From Craterostigma plantagineum (Eukaryota; Streptophyta; Magnoliopsida; Lamiales; Linderniaceae), in contig JAPQWV010000330.1 of the NCBI GenBank assembly GCA_027422505.1, positions 558,001-622,000 on the forward strand: 64,000 nt of DNA, given 5' to 3'. Of the stretch, positions 44,921 to 61,518 are shown piece after piece. The notes under the pieces were generated by a model. It saw nothing but the letters and a program-made list of their open reading frames with translations, did not search any database and was not told the origin of the DNA. A program made the position numbers and the translations under genes. Every line of letters begins with the position of its first letter. Positions within the stretch are counted from its first letter, which is position 1.

Positions 44921-45175
44921 CTTATTGGAGACGATAACATTTGGTCCTACTCGCCCCATATCTTCTGAATGGAGTTATTGGGCTGTACAACTATGTTGAA
45001 GCCGATATCCGCTTATATTTCTTTTGTTGGAACTCAATACGTCGGCTACGCTCCGAACTGCAGTCTCTTACAAAGTAAACTCATGCAGTGATGCTTCGAC
45101 CTCAAACAAATATCGAACATGTTTGAAACCTAATAAAAACCTCCCTTCGAAAGTAAACATGATTGAAAGAATTCA
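44921..45175 (+). promoter_or_regulatory. Upstream region of the DYW PPR gene
   Basis: 255 bp between the hAT remnant and the ATG at 45176. An earlier frame (45024-45266) overlaps the start in another frame and is not favoured. Confidence 0.35.
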
Positions 45176-48100
45176 ATGTTCTCTTCCCTATACGCCGTTG
45201 CTTCATCTACGCGCAGGCAGCTATGCCAATACATTTTCGCTAACCCTGTTTCTAGTTCGGTTATAAACACCTGCTCATTGCCCTTGCCTTCAGTCGATGA
45301 GCAACGCTTTGTCACTACTTTTCATGTCCATAACCGACCACAAGTTGGCTGCGTAGACCACACCGAAAACAAGTGCGAGTCTTTGATTGAAAAGTACCGA
45401 TTCTCTCACACTGACCTCGCCGCCGAACGGTTCCACTCCGAGATAGTCAAGAATGGGTTTGCAGCTGATGTGTTCATGTGCAACACACTCATCAATGTGT
45501 ACTCAAGGAGTGGATATATGGCTTCTGCTGCCAACGTATTCGATGAAATGCCTGACAGGAATTCTGTTACGTGGGCTTGTTTGGTTTCGGGGTATATGCA
45601 GAATCACTTACCTTGCAGCGCTTTGACTGAATTTCGAAGAATGTCTTCCGAAGGGTTTTTCCCGAGCCATTATGCAATTGCGAGTGCATTAAGGGCTTGT
45701 CAGAGTCTGGGAACGGAAGGGTTAAGGAATGGGATTCAAATTCACGGTATGGTCTCGAGACATGCTATGAAGCTGATCTAGTTGTTTGCAATGTCTTGAT
45801 CTCTATGTACGGCAGCTGCTGTTCGGGTGCTGAGGGTAGCGATTCTGCTCTTCGTGTTTTTAATGGGATTTGTGACAAGAATTCCGTCTCCTTGAATTCT
45901 ATCATCTCAGTATACTCTCAGAGAGGCAACATAGATTCTGCCTTCAGCCTTTTCTCTCGCATGCAAACGGAGGGCATTGGCTTCAGCTTTAGGCCTACTG
46001 AGTACACATTTGGCAGTTTAATCACCGCTGCCACTGAGTCGCTTGACGGTGGTGGCTTGTTGCTACTCGAGCAGCTACTTGCAAAGATACAAACGTATGG
46101 ATTTCTGGAAGATTTGTACGTTGGCAGCGCTTTGGTGAGTGGTTTTGCTAGGCTCGGCAGCATTGTTACTGCAATGAGTATTTTACAGCTCATGGGCACA
46201 ATAAATGCAGTGTCTGTGAATGGGTTGATGGTCGGTCTGACGAAGCTTCGCCGAGGGGAAGAAGCAGTCGAGGTTTTTCTGGAGAATAGGGACCAAATTA
46301 GACTAAACTGCGATAGCTACGTTCTCCTTCTGACCTGCTTTGGCGAATATTCTGATTTGGAAAAGGGGAAAAGGAAAGGGAAAGAGGCGCATGGGCATCT
46401 CATACGAAGCGAGCTGAATAATTCGTCGATCTCCGTTGGAAACAGTTTGATTAACATGTACGCCAAATGTGGTGCTGTCGAAGATTCTTTATCTGTTTTC
46501 AAGCTGATGACAGAAAAAGATTCTGTTTCGTGGAGCTCGCTGATCGCCGGGTTCGATAAGAACGATTTGTCCGAAGATGCCATCTGTAGTTTCCGCACGA
46601 TGAAGCAAGTTGGATTTTGCCCTTCGAATTTCACGCTAATCAGTACTTTAACTTCTTGCAGCAAACTAGGCTGGCTAAGGACGGGCGAACAAGTCCACTG
46701 CGAAGCTGTTAAATTAGGACTCGATCTAGACGTTTCTGTATCGAACACCCTCCTCTCTCTATACGCCGACACTGAATGCATCGCAAACTGCAGAAAAGTA
46801 TTTTCCTCGATGGAAAACCGCGATGAAGTTTCGTGGAATTCAATTATCAGGGCATTCAGCGACTCCGAGGCGTACGCTGCTGAAGCCGTGGAATACTTTC
46901 AAGAGATGTCGAGATTTGGACAGTATCCCAACAACGTAACGGTCATAAACATCCTTTCAGCCGCAGCGTCCCTTTCTTCCGCTAACTTTGCAAATCAAAT
47001 CCACGCATCGGCAGTCAAACACCGTCTTACAAACGACAACGCAGTCCTAAACGCTCTGCTAACTTGCTACGGAAAGTGCGGTGAAATAAATTCGTGCGAA
47101 GGCATATTTTCGAAGATGCAAGAAAGGGACGATATTACCTGGAACGCCATGATCTCGGGGTACATACACGGCGAGCTTCTGTCGAAGGCCATGAGCATGG
47201 TATGGCTTCTGCTCCACGACGGCCATCAGAGGTTAGATTCCTTCACCTTTGCCACGGTTCTCAGCGCCTGCGCTTCTGTCGCTACGCTAGAGCACGGAAT
47301 GGAGGCCCATGCTTGTGCTGTCCGAGCTTGCTTGGTGTCCGACGTGGTCATAGGCTCTGCGCTCGTCGACATGTACTCAAAGTGTGGTAGAATAGATTAT
47401 GCTTCGAGGTTCTTCAAGTCTATGCCTCTGAGGAACGTTTACTCATGGAACTCGATGATATCTGGCTATGCACGCCACGGAGATGGGCTTAAAGCTCTTG
47501 CAATGTTTACGAGGATGAAACAACAGGAAAACCATTCGCCAGATGGCGTGACCTTCGTAGGGGTCTTATCTGCTTGTAGCCACATGGGATTAGTCGCTCA
47601 AGGCTTCGAACACTTCGAGTCGATGGGTAAAGCGTATGGGCTCACTCCAAGAATCGAACACTACGCATGCATGGTCGACCTCCTAGGCAGGGCGGGAGAA
47701 TTCGAAAAATTGGAGAAGTTCATCAACAAAATGCCCGTAAAACCCAGTATCTTGATATGGAGAACGGTTCTTGCAGCTTGCGGTCGCGCGAACGGTCGAC
47801 TTTTCAATTTGGGGAAGAGGGCCGCTCGAGAGATACTCGAGTTAGAACCGCAGAACGCCACTAACTACGTACTCCTGGCGAACATGTATGCCTCGGGGGA
47901 AAAATGGGGGCAAGTGGCCAAGGCTCGCCGTGCGATGAAAACAGTTGATGTGAGAAAAGAAGCTGGGTGCAGTTGGGTCGCCATGAGGGACGGAATACAT
48001 GTGTTTGTCTCGGGGACAAATCGCGCGATGATAGGGATTTGGTCTACGGTAAGCTCCGTGAACTGCATGGGAAGATGAAGGCTGATGGTTATGTGCCGCA

Positions 48101-48365
48101 GGTGAAGTACGCAATGTACGATCTTGAAGAGGAGAATAGAGAAGAAGTGCTGAGTTACCACAGTGAGAGGCTCGCCGTTGCTTTTGTTCTTACGCGTGAG
48201 TCGCAAAGGCCCATAAGGATAATGAAGAATCTCCGTGTTTGTGGGGATTGTCACTCGGCTTTTGGCTACATATCGAGGATCGTTGGTAGGTTGATAGTGT
48301 TGAGGGACTCTCATAGGTTTCATCATTTCGTGGATGGTAAGTGTTCGTGCAACGATTACTGGTGA
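45176..48365 (+). CDS. PPR protein, PLS-DYW type, At5g09950 (MEF7)-like; two frameshifts
   Basis: Intronless, about 1060 residues. It runs in three frames: 45176-~45750, ~45750-~48015 and ~48015-48365. PLS-type PPR repeats are seen throughout (NTLINVYSRSGYMASAANVFDEMPDRNSVTW, NSLINMYAKCGAVEDS, GSALVDMYSKCGRIDYASRFF and TFVGVLSACSHMGLVAQG), then E motifs (IWRTVLAACGRANGR, EPQNATNYVLLANMYA), then a DYW deaminase domain with SYHSERLAVAF, the zinc-binding CGDCH and the terminal DYW. Such proteins edit C to U in organelle RNA; MEF7 edits mitochondrial nad/cob/ccb transcripts. The first frameshift is a missing base near 45750. The second is a G-run one base short near 48015. All flanking motifs are intact. 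Confidence 0.9.
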
Positions 48366-48541
48366 TTCATTTTTTGGTTTTTACAGCGTTGCCTCGGTGT
48401 CAACCTGGGTGAAGACGAACCGTTGGTAGAAATTTCATAAAATTTCGTAGAATTTTTCCGTAAATGGGTATGTAACATAGGATCTCATAGTTTTACATTC
48501 TACAGAATTTGAAACTTTTTACCTTTCGGATACCCTGCCGT

Positions 48542-52552
<4,011 letters not shown>

Positions 52553-52984
52553 CTCGATCGCGGGTGAAGAATCCGAGGGCTCCGACTGGGATTGAAATTG
52601 GCGGGAAAATATATATATTTTCGTGGCCTGCTAAGCTAGACTCGTCTCTTAAAGCCCAGTTCTCCTTTCTAATGCTTAGGCCATGGGCCTGAATCGGGTT
52701 TACCTTCGACCCATGAAGAAGTCCATTATGTTACATTGTACGGATTGGATGTGAATCTTCTAATATTACAACGTAAAAATGAGTTAGAATCTTTATTCTT
52801 TCGGGGCAATGCGTTGAAGTATTTGAAGTGAAATATTGTACAAAAGTAAAGCTCAAGCAAAAAGATAATGGTCTTCACCACTACGATGTCAGAACGGCGA
52901 AAAAAAAAGAGATAACTCTCAACACAACGATGAAGAAAAGAAAACATAAGAATGATTTCCATGATCAACACCCATGCGATCGAT
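52553..52984. other. Intergenic: MCM8 promoter and RPS23 3' flank
   Basis: About 430 bp. Site II-like cores (aaagccca at about 52653, gccatgggcctg at about 52679) lie upstream of MCM8, in keeping with a cell-cycle or replication gene. A TATATATAT run is at about 52609. The right part is 3' UTR of the ribosomal protein gene. Confidence 0.5.
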
Positions 52985-54003
<1,019 letters not shown>

Positions 54004-54489
54004 GGTTAAAGATCTGAGAGTAGAAAGGGCACGAAGCTAAGACGTTGATTGGTCTGAGACGAAACAGCTGCAGATCCTAAGCGCCAAAAACCCTAATGCT
54101 GCAGTGGGTTGAGTTCATAAATAGCTCATTTATATTGGGCATATTCGAAATTCACTGAAAGCCCATTAGGTTATCCAATTGAACCATTTGATGGAGTCTT
54201 GAAGATAGTTGATTTAGTGATTATTGGGCCTTAAAGCCCATCTTAAAGCTAAAGGCTCGAAACTCTAATTTATCAACTGCTGCCCAACAAAAGAAACTAC
54301 TCATCTGTCAAACACTCAAAAGATGATGAATACCTAGGAAGTTACATCAAAATTGCAATGAGATTCTGCCCTTACCATCATGCATAATTTTTTTTTACAG
54401 AAAACAAACACTCAGCATAAAACTTCGATCACCCAGCAGTCAAAAAACACCCCTCAAACCTTGCTAAGGAACACAGTTAATCCAGTTCA
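54004..54489. promoter_or_regulatory. RPS23 promoter with telo-box and site II elements
   Basis: AAACCCTAA at 54088-54096 (telo-box). Further out, tattgggcata near 54135 and aaagcccattagg near 54158 are site II elements, the same pair as in the RPL4 promoter. The right end is the 3' flank of the OSB gene. Confidence 0.8.
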
Positions 54490-55833
54490 TTACCAACTCC
54501 CCTGTTTCTCTTTCATCGGCGGTAACTTGGACAATACTGACTCGGGGGCATAGTTCAACCATAAAGCTTTGCCCGTTTCTTTGTGTTTAAAATCGGGAGA
54601 TTTCGGGTTTTTCTTGCCCGTTCTGTTATCCCACCACTGCTCGGGATTTTCCACAAGGCTCTTCCAAATCTCCTCACTATTGGTATCTTTCTTAGGACCG
54701 CTAAATCCTTCGCCGCCGCCATGAGCTTGCTGAGGCTGAGAAGATCTCATTTCCTTAACGTCAAATTCCAACATCTTAATCCCGGGCAGAACCCATTGGG
54801 GTGCGCTGCTCATCCACAGCGACTCGCCGGTCATCTTCTGCTTGAAATCTGGGAACTTTTCCTTAACCAAGCCTTTGGCCTTGTGCTCGCGGTAATCCCA
54901 CCACTGTAATGGACTCTTGACAAGGTCTCTCCATAAGTTCTGAACTTCTTCCCCGCTTTTTTTCTTACTGCTATTTTGCTGTCCGCTGCTCTTTGCGCTA
55001 TCTGTTTCCAATTTCACCTCAACACCACCACCGCGATTTGGTGGTGTTTCAGTATCAGCAGTCGATGATGCACTTATGTTACTGCTAACAGAATCAGAGT
55101 ACACTTTCCCCCCCTTCACATTCTCATAGGCTTTTTTTCTCAGCTGCTGATCGTCTTCATCGATGACTTCCACAACCTCCTCAATCTTCTTCGCATCTAC
55201 ATTTTTACCAATTCCAACACCTGAAAACGATGCATCTACCTTCTGATATCCCTCGACAAAGTTTAAATTTTCAGCAACGAGGTGGAACTTCCCAAGACCA
55301 TCACTTAAAGCCAGTCCCAAGGGCTCAGTACTCAACTGCCCACAGACAAAAACACAATCATTCTTCTTCACATGGCAGGCCACGGTATGAGCCAGGTCAC
55401 CCTCAAACAGAATGGGAATCACAAGACTGCTGCTTCCACTAACCTTTCCAGCACTGATTACAGTGGTGGCAAAGTGTTTGCCATCAGAATCCGTCTCAAA
55501 CTGAACTGGGATCTTCACAAAACCTATCAGATTCACAAAGTTGGCAACTTTAGCTTGGAACGGTATCTCCCTCGGCTTAGGCCAAACAGGGGCCAACGCC
55601 TCGACTTGTTTCTTGACTCTTTGAGAAAAAGTTGTCGATGGCTCGGAAGACTTCTGCGCTTTGGGTTTGGTCAGCTGCTGGGCTTTGTCGCCGCCATGAA
55701 CAGCTCTCGTAGCGAAAAAGTTGAATTGTTGCTGAAGGGCATGGACAGGTTTCATGCGAAAGAAACACCTATTGGGTGCAGATAGAGAAACAGCAATATG
55801 CGATGATAGCTTTACTCTAACCAGTAAGTTCAT
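54490..55833 (-). CDS. Organellar single-stranded DNA-binding protein OSB, two PDF motifs
   Basis: Intronless, 447 residues; the start is taken at 55833 (MNLLVRVKL) because the nine codons before it contain no ATG. The N-terminus is basic/Ser-rich (mitochondrial or plastid targeting). An OB-fold SSB domain spans about 75-200 (VNLIGFVKIPVQFETDSDGK, FATTVISAGKV, CHVKKNDCVFVCGQL). Then come a variable acidic/Ser linker and two PDF motifs: LWRDLVKSPLQWWDYR...FPDFKQKMTGESLW and IWKSLVENPEQWWDNR...SPDFKHKETGKALW. Known: PDF motifs bind single-stranded DNA; OSB1 limits recombination of mitochondrial DNA. OSB1 has one motif and OSB2-4 have two or three, so this fits the OSB2-4 group. Confidence 0.93.
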   Translation of the reverse strand: MNLLVRVKLSSHIAVSLSAPNRCFFRMKPVHALQQQFNFFATRAVHGGDKAQQLTKPKAQKSSEPSTTFSQRVKKQVEALAPVWPKPREIPFQAKVANFVNLIGFVKIPVQFETDSDGKHFATTVISAGKVSGSSSLVIPILFEGDLAHTVACHVKKNDCVFVCGQLSTEPLGLALSDGLGKFHLVAENLNFVEGYQKVDASFSGVGIGKNVDAKKIEEVVEVIDEDDQQLRKKAYENVKGGKVYSDSVSSNISASSTADTETPPNRGGGVEVKLETDSAKSSGQQNSSKKKSGEEVQNLWRDLVKSPLQWWDYREHKAKGLVKEKFPDFKQKMTGESLWMSSAPQWVLPGIKMLEFDVKEMRSSQPQQAHGGGEGFSGPKKDTNSEEIWKSLVENPEQWWDNRTGKKNPKSPDFKHKETGKALWLNYAPESVLSKLPPMKEKQGSW

Positions 55834-57419
55834 GATGAGCAGCTGCTCTAAGTATCGCAAGAAAATTGGAGGGAGGTGTAAAGATTTAGGGTTTTTCCTT
55901 TCGTTGAGGGGTTGCCACAGATTTTCCGATTCGTTTGCCCTTCTTTCTTGTCCTCATTGAAAGTGGAAGTACTACACCCGTCGTTACCAAGTAGGCCATT
56001 TGGGCTTTAACTGAACAAGAAAAAAAGCCCATGTTTTTGGCCCATCAAAGTTGGGCCCAGACATAACCTTCTCAACCATCAAGAATATATGAACGCCTCA
56101 AACTTTACTTGTTTTTTTGACCCCTTTGAATTTGCTTAGATGAAGAAGCTGAGAGAATCAATGGCTGGGATGTAAAGATCATAGATGAAAGTGAGCTTCA
56201 CTAAACGAGACAATGTTTCCTTCACAAGCAAAAGCTGCGAGGTTATCAACGACGATGCTGCAAATTGCAATGGGGATATTAATACGTAGGATTTGAGGCA
56301 TCATTATCTTCGTGTAATGTAATGAGACAGCATAAAAATAATGCTGACATCCCCTTTGCAGTCTCGTGTGCATGTTTTGTTTTCTTATTGTCTGTCTTTT
56401 ACATGTTTGTCATTGTTCTTTTTTTCACCAAGTGTTTGATATTGTTTAATTACATTTACATACAAATTTTGTTGATGTATATTTTGTTTGATAATTATTT
56501 GTGTAATGATATAATTGTGTTTGATAGATGTGTTGAGATGTATGTGTATGGATATGTTTTGTATTTCTTCTTGTTAGACTATATGTATGTCTATACATAT
56601 ACTTATTCATACTAAGAGTGTTTTGCATATCTAAAAAAAGAGACAATCCATGATACTTTGTTGACTTTATGGCCCTATTATCTTGGCGTTTCTCTTCATT
56701 TGCCATGTGAATTCTTACTCCACCACCTTAGTTTAGTAGTCATCATATCTCCTCCGCAGAGAGGTATGCAGATATCGATGGTGGAATTTGGATTAAAAGT
56801 TGGTTGCGTGTCAATTTCGATTAAGGTTAAAGGTGATTGCAAATAAATAAAGCTTATGCTTTTCTTACATCTTTATCAGAAAAAGGAATTGGAGCCACAC
56901 GAAAGATGTGTCTATTCTCATGTCACTTCGTGCAATTTCGAGTACGATGTCTTCATCGTATCATGCTTGCCTTCTCACTTGCTTTTGTATGAGATGATTG
57001 TTTGTAAGCAGCTTTCTTGAAAAACCTTAAAGCTTTGAAACTATATAACTCTTTCTTTTAGGCAATGAACAAGGTACAAATTACATGCAGTAAATCAAAA
57101 TTTGACAACTGTTGAAAGAGGAACAAAAGGTGTAATAGAAAAGCCAAGAAGATACAGCCAGATTCCAATTTCCATCTCAGGTTCACCCCTCCGTGCACTA
57201 ATAAAATATAGTAAGGATACAGATACAAGTATGTAATTAAACTATATATATAAATATATCACGAAAAATGAATATCTTCAATGCTATTTGCTCACCACCA
57301 TTCACATCCACCTCCTTCCTATATGAAGGGGTAAACCAAAAATTAAACAAAGGCAACGACAAAACTCCATGTGAATGCACTCACACAGGTTTGAATTGTA
57401 GCTAAAACTTTTCCGAAAA
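55834..57419. other. Intergenic region with OSB promoter motifs
   Basis: About 1.6 kb. A telo-box (TTAGGGTTT, minus orientation AAACCCTAA) is at 55886-55894. Site II cores follow (aagcccatg, ttggcccatc, ttgggcccag, about 56022-56059), all just upstream of the OSB gene. The rest, 56100-57420, is AT-rich with no gene I can support. Confidence 0.65.
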
Positions 57420-58367
57420 ATGAAAGCTTTAACAAAGCCAATATCGAGTCCAAACAGGGCGGAGAAGTATCCACCGCCGCCGCTGATGATGAGGTTCTTG
57501 AGAAGCAACGCCGGCAGCAGAAGCAGAGGGAGGCCACGTTCGAGCCCGATATTTTACAGCGTAAGGAGCAAAAAGAGTGCGATTGAAAACGAGCCCTCTT
57601 CGCCGAAAGTCACATGCATCGGCCAGGTCAGAATCAGACGGTCGAAGGGTAAGAAACGAGGCGGAGCCGCGGCGAACGAACGGCGGTGCCTGCCGGCGAA
57701 GGAAGATTTCTCCTGGGGGAAGGTTTGTTTGAGGCTGTGGAGTAAGAAAGGGCTGTTTAGGGAAGTGTGCTGCGTTAAGTGGGGCGCCTTTTTTAGATCC
57801 GAACATTGCAAGAAAGTCGACGTTACTGAGGATTCGTTCGCAGCATACGATGATGGTAAGGGTGATGAAGATGAGAACTTTACAGCTGAAAGTGGCGGTA
57901 ATGTTGAGAGAAACGATACCAAGAACTCCAAAAATGTCGGAAGTGAAAGGATTCTAGCGGATGATAAGACGAGCTCTTGCACGACGAGTCCTTGTCCTCC
58001 TACAAATGCTCTGCTTTTGACAAGGTGCAGATCTGCTCCGTACAAATATTCATCGCTTGCTGGTAGATTTTGGGGTTCTCCGTTAAACGGTGACGATGAA
58101 GGCGGAGATAATCATAACAACAAAGCCGATGAATCCGATCAAAGAGTGGGGAAATCAGAGGTATTGCAAAATCCCAGCATTGGAGATTCAGAGAAAGGGC
58201 CAAGATTCCATCAAGAAATTAGCAGCAGAGAATCAATGAAGAATGTTTCAGTTGGCAAAGGACGAGTCTTGCGAGGTGATGCGTTATTAAATCACCACCC
58301 ACTGTTGCTAACAAGATGTAAATCCCAGCCCGCAAGAACAAAAGCAGTGCTTGTTAACCAAATCTGA
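57420..58367 (+). CDS. Basic Ser/Arg-rich protein (annotated 'protamine P1 family' in plants)
   Basis: Intronless, 315 residues, function unknown. Seen: a proline-rich opening (EKYPPPPLMMRFLRSNAGSR), a basic block with SSPKVTCIGQVRIRRSKGKK, an ordered-looking central stretch (WGKVCLRLWSKKGLFREVCCVKWGAFFRS), a variable acidic middle and two copies of a short repeat, NALLLTRCRSAPYK and HPLLLTRCKSQPAR. The repeat and the CIGQVR motif recur in plant proteins labelled protamine P1 family (for example At2g37100). That name is a database label, not evidence of a sperm protamine. The next gene downstream is a PLAC8 gene, the same order as in Arabidopsis. Confidence 0.7.
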   Translation: MKALTKPISSPNRAEKYPPPPLMMRFLRSNAGSRSRGRPRSSPIFYSVRSKKSAIENEPSSPKVTCIGQVRIRRSKGKKRGGAAANERRCLPAKEDFSWGKVCLRLWSKKGLFREVCCVKWGAFFRSEHCKKVDVTEDSFAAYDDGKGDEDENFTAESGGNVERNDTKNSKNVGSERILADDKTSSCTTSPCPPTNALLLTRCRSAPYKYSSLAGRFWGSPLNGDDEGGDNHNNKADESDQRVGKSEVLQNPSIGDSEKGPRFHQEISSRESMKNVSVGKGRVLRGDALLNHHPLLLTRCKSQPARTKAVLVNQI

Positions 58368-58863
58368 AGCCGATTGAGGGATATTTAAATGTTGGTAATA
58401 AGCCTTGTGCAGATGCATAGTATTATCGTTAAAGATTTAGCCTTTGTAATTGCAGTGGACTGTTTTCCTCCGTATTTTTCACTGTTTTCGAGTTTCCATG
58501 CTTCATTTATTGCTTTGATAGAGAATGGAGACGGTGTTGGATACATAGGAAGTACGCATGTCTGAAGCGTACAGTGATAGACGAGGACTGCGAAAATTGT
58601 TTCGGGTCAGATTCGGGTGGCCTAAGCGGGTCGACCCGTTTGATATCTCTATATGTCAAAGTCGTGGTGTACACTGTACTGCGCACGTAGATAGAACGTA
58701 ATAAAAAACGAACCATAAATGGATGGGATAGGCTAGGCGTCCATGTTTAGCATTAAACCAACCAAATATAACTATATCACCGATTAAGGAGACGTGAGAG
58801 AGGACACAATAACGTGGAAACCTCTTCGCGATTTTCCGAGCGGTTTTTGTTTTGGAAGTAAAA
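58368..58863. other. Intergenic: 3' flank and CNR8 promoter
   Basis: About 495 bp. It holds the 3' UTR of the basic protein and the promoter/5' leader of the PLAC8 gene. Nothing else was seen. Confidence 0.5.
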
Positions 58864-59904
58864 ATGGCCAACTATGAGGAATCAGACCCCCTAATTCCAA
58901 GGCAAAACAACAAAGATACACCCAACGACGACGCGAGACCCATCTCCACGTCCAAGGGCGGAGCTAATCCGCCGAAGGCCGAGGTGGGCTCCACCTCAAA
59001 ATGTCCGGCGGCGCCGTCGACGAAGAAAGGAGGAGCTCCGCCGCAGGAGGCCGTTCCGCTCGGTCTGCCGGTGGCGGTGGTTGATCCCATGATGCTTCGG
59101 CAGCACAGGGCTCGATGGAGCTCGGGAATCTTCTCCTGCCTCGGAAAGAACGACGAATTCTACAGCAGCGACGTCGAAGTTTGTGAGTTCTTCTGCAATA
59201 TCGTTTATATACGTCCTTCTGGTAAAGGCGGTACCTTTTTATTTATCAGATGGATTCTTGATGTGGGTCGATTTTGTATGTAGAGAATCGAGATAACAGC
59301 TGCATGCGTATAAATGTCATGACTTGAAAATGGGATTTGATTAACAAAAGAAGAAGACCTTATTCTCATCAGGTTTGCTGGGCACCTTCGCACCTTGCGT
59401 TCTCTATGGGACAAATGCCGAGAGGCTGGATTCTTCGACGCCAGGCACATTTGCGCATCACTGCTTGCCTTACGCCGGCCTTTACGTTATGGGGAATTCC
59501 TTAGTCGGCTGGAACTGCATAGCACCATGGTTCTCTTACCCCGTCCGTACAGCCATCAGACGCAAGTTCAACCTAGAAGTCTCTCCTCTTCTCTTTCTTT
59601 CTTACCTTGTTGGCCAACTAAAACAAAAGTTTAAATTTTCATGGTTCTGATAAAAAATAAAACTGCGCAGGGAAGCTGCCAGGCGCTGGTGAGATCTCAC
59701 GGATGCCGTGGAAGCTGTGCAGAAGATGAGATTCAGCTCGAAAGTTGCGAGGCTTCCTGCGATTTCGTCACCCATGTCTTTTGCCACGCTTGTGCTCTAT
59801 GTCAGGAAGGGCGTGAGCTCCGTCGTAGGCTCGCACACCCTGGGTTCGGTGCCCAGCCAGTCCTAGCCATGGTTCCCCCTAATGGGCAGACCATGGGTCG
59901 TTGA
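58864..59904 (+). CDS. CNR8: PLAC8/cell number regulator 8-like membrane protein
   Basis: Three exons, 58864-59182, 59373-59578 and 59671-59904; 252 residues with consistent phases. The N-terminus is a Pro/Gly/Lys-rich cytosolic stretch opening MANYEESDPLIPRQ. The PLAC8 domain starts at RARWSSGIFSCLG and continues with LLGTFAPCVLYGTNAERL, a membrane stretch GLYVMGNSLVGWNCIAPWFSYP and FNLEGSCQ...CEASCDFVTHVFCHACALCQEGREL. The Cys-rich APCVLYG and HACALCQEGREL motifs are diagnostic. Known members: plant cadmium resistance and cell number regulator proteins, which affect metal transport or organ size. The C-terminal PPNGQTMGR is typical of CNR8. Confidence 0.92.
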
Positions 59905-60185
59905 GTTTCAGTCTCTACTCTATTGATCTTATGCTCTGTTACGGGCGAATTACAGTGTTTTATGTTTGGAGTCAGTAAGCAATTATAAGAATGTTGTGTT
60001 GTATCGTCTCTTTGCCCTACGTACATATACTGTGTTGCTATGTAAAGGCTTGATTTTTACGCCCAGTAGCTCAATGAGAAAACTCGGGGTAGGACAACAG
60101 CAATGAGTTCTTGAGGTCCTAATGCTGTCGTGTGTGTGTAAGAGAAAAATCTACATGCTCTTCAAAATCCTTGGTCTCCCCATTA

Positions 60186-61073
60186 TTAAGATACTTGTTG
60201 GATTTCTGATGCAACAGTACGCGCCCAATATCTCAAATGCCTCTTCATATCAGCGTTAGAAGAAACCCTTGGAATTCTGATATTCAGGAGTGGAGAATCA
60301 GGCTTCTTTATGAGCCAAGCCTCAGATAGATATGGTCTCATTACAGCAGCACCTTCGGTCTCCTCTTCTTCCTCTACTTCCTCGTCGTCTCCTTCCAACT
60401 CGTAGTCTTCATCGTCGATATTATTACTGCTATTGGATTCAAACCCCCCAACTGAAAGCTCCGTTGCTTCGTCTTTACGCCCGTTAAGCCTCTGTAGCCC
60501 TGGGATTAAGCTCATCGTGCGGTAGTTTATGTACTCTTTCTTGAAAAGGAAGCCTAAATCCATGAAACCCTTGACTTCTTCAAGTTCAAGCTCCACCAAA
60601 CCCTTCGAGCTCGGTGCTTTCTTCAATCTTATCGACCGTTTTTGACTTGTCGCTGTCGATGATGAGTTGGACCTTGTTTTGCTTGAAGCACTCAATCGAC
60701 TTGCTCTTTCTTCGTAAGTAGCTTCGCCTCTCTCGTCGCTTTCTTGGCTGCTGGTTTCATCCTTGATTGTTCGTCATCGTAATCAATAAAATTATAATCT
60801 GCATAATCCCAAACTAGTTTTTTTTTTTTTTCTATGTACGTAGTTAAGACCTACCTTTGGATCTGTAGCTGAAGAAGTTACAGGTGAATTGCTCTGCTCC
60901 GTGTAAGCTATCTGTGAACCTTTGCGTTTAGTTGTTTCTAAGACCGTGGAAATCTTTCCTTGATTATCGTCGAAAACGTAAGTGTCAGAGGGTTCTGAGA
61001 AAAGAACGCTCTGATGAAACCATAAACGATCCATGGCTCCAAGAAAACATGTCACGCAGTTCTCTGCAGCCAT
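60186..61073 (-). CDS. DUF1685 protein
   Basis: Two exons on the minus strand, 60855-61073 and 60186-60761; 264 residues. The DUF1685 core is seen: GLVELELEEVKGFMDLGFLFKKE and SLIPGLQRL. An acidic run (DEEVEEEEETEG) and a C-terminal MKRHLRYWARTVASEI follow, as in other plant DUF1685 proteins. No function is known to me. The N-terminus starts MAAENCVTCFLGAMDRLWFHQSVLF, with a small Cys/Phe-rich head of the kind found in this family. Confidence 0.85.
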
Positions 61074-61518
61074 GAGTCTGTCTGAGATTTCTGTTCTTGC
61101 GTATGGCTTTTGGGAGGACTGTTATAAAACGTGGGTAGTAGAGATTTTCTTACACGGAATAAAAGAATAATACGATATACAGAGCTGATGCTGATGCTGT
61201 GGTTGTGGAGGGCAAGTGAAAAAGAAAGAATTAATGAATTTCTGTAGGGAGGGACCCTATGAAAATGGCTGCTGTGGTCATAGCTCGCGAGACATGGAAG
61301 TATCTTTTCCACACCATTCACGTTCCTAAATTACAAGCTTGTCCTTTTTTTCCCCTCGTTAGAGAACCACATTTGGCTTCTGTTCCATCGCTTTCCTTAC
61401 AATTCTTTTTAGTACGACGGCATACTGGATTTTTATCCACACAAAGTTTTGATTTTTACTGCAATGATTATGTCGTATATAATACAAGAAACACCTTTCT
61501 TACAAGCTAAATAGTCTG
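61074..61518. other. Intergenic: DUF1685 promoter and MLO 3' flank
   Basis: About 445 bp between two minus-strand genes. Nothing further was seen. Confidence 0.5.

Noticed and set aside
46317..46781. 154-codon antisense frame within the DYW PPR gene
   Set aside because: Shadow of PPR coding sequence; no family features.
57429..58045. Two long minus-strand frames opposite the basic-protein gene
   Set aside because: They mirror the biased composition of the + strand gene, which has the family motifs.
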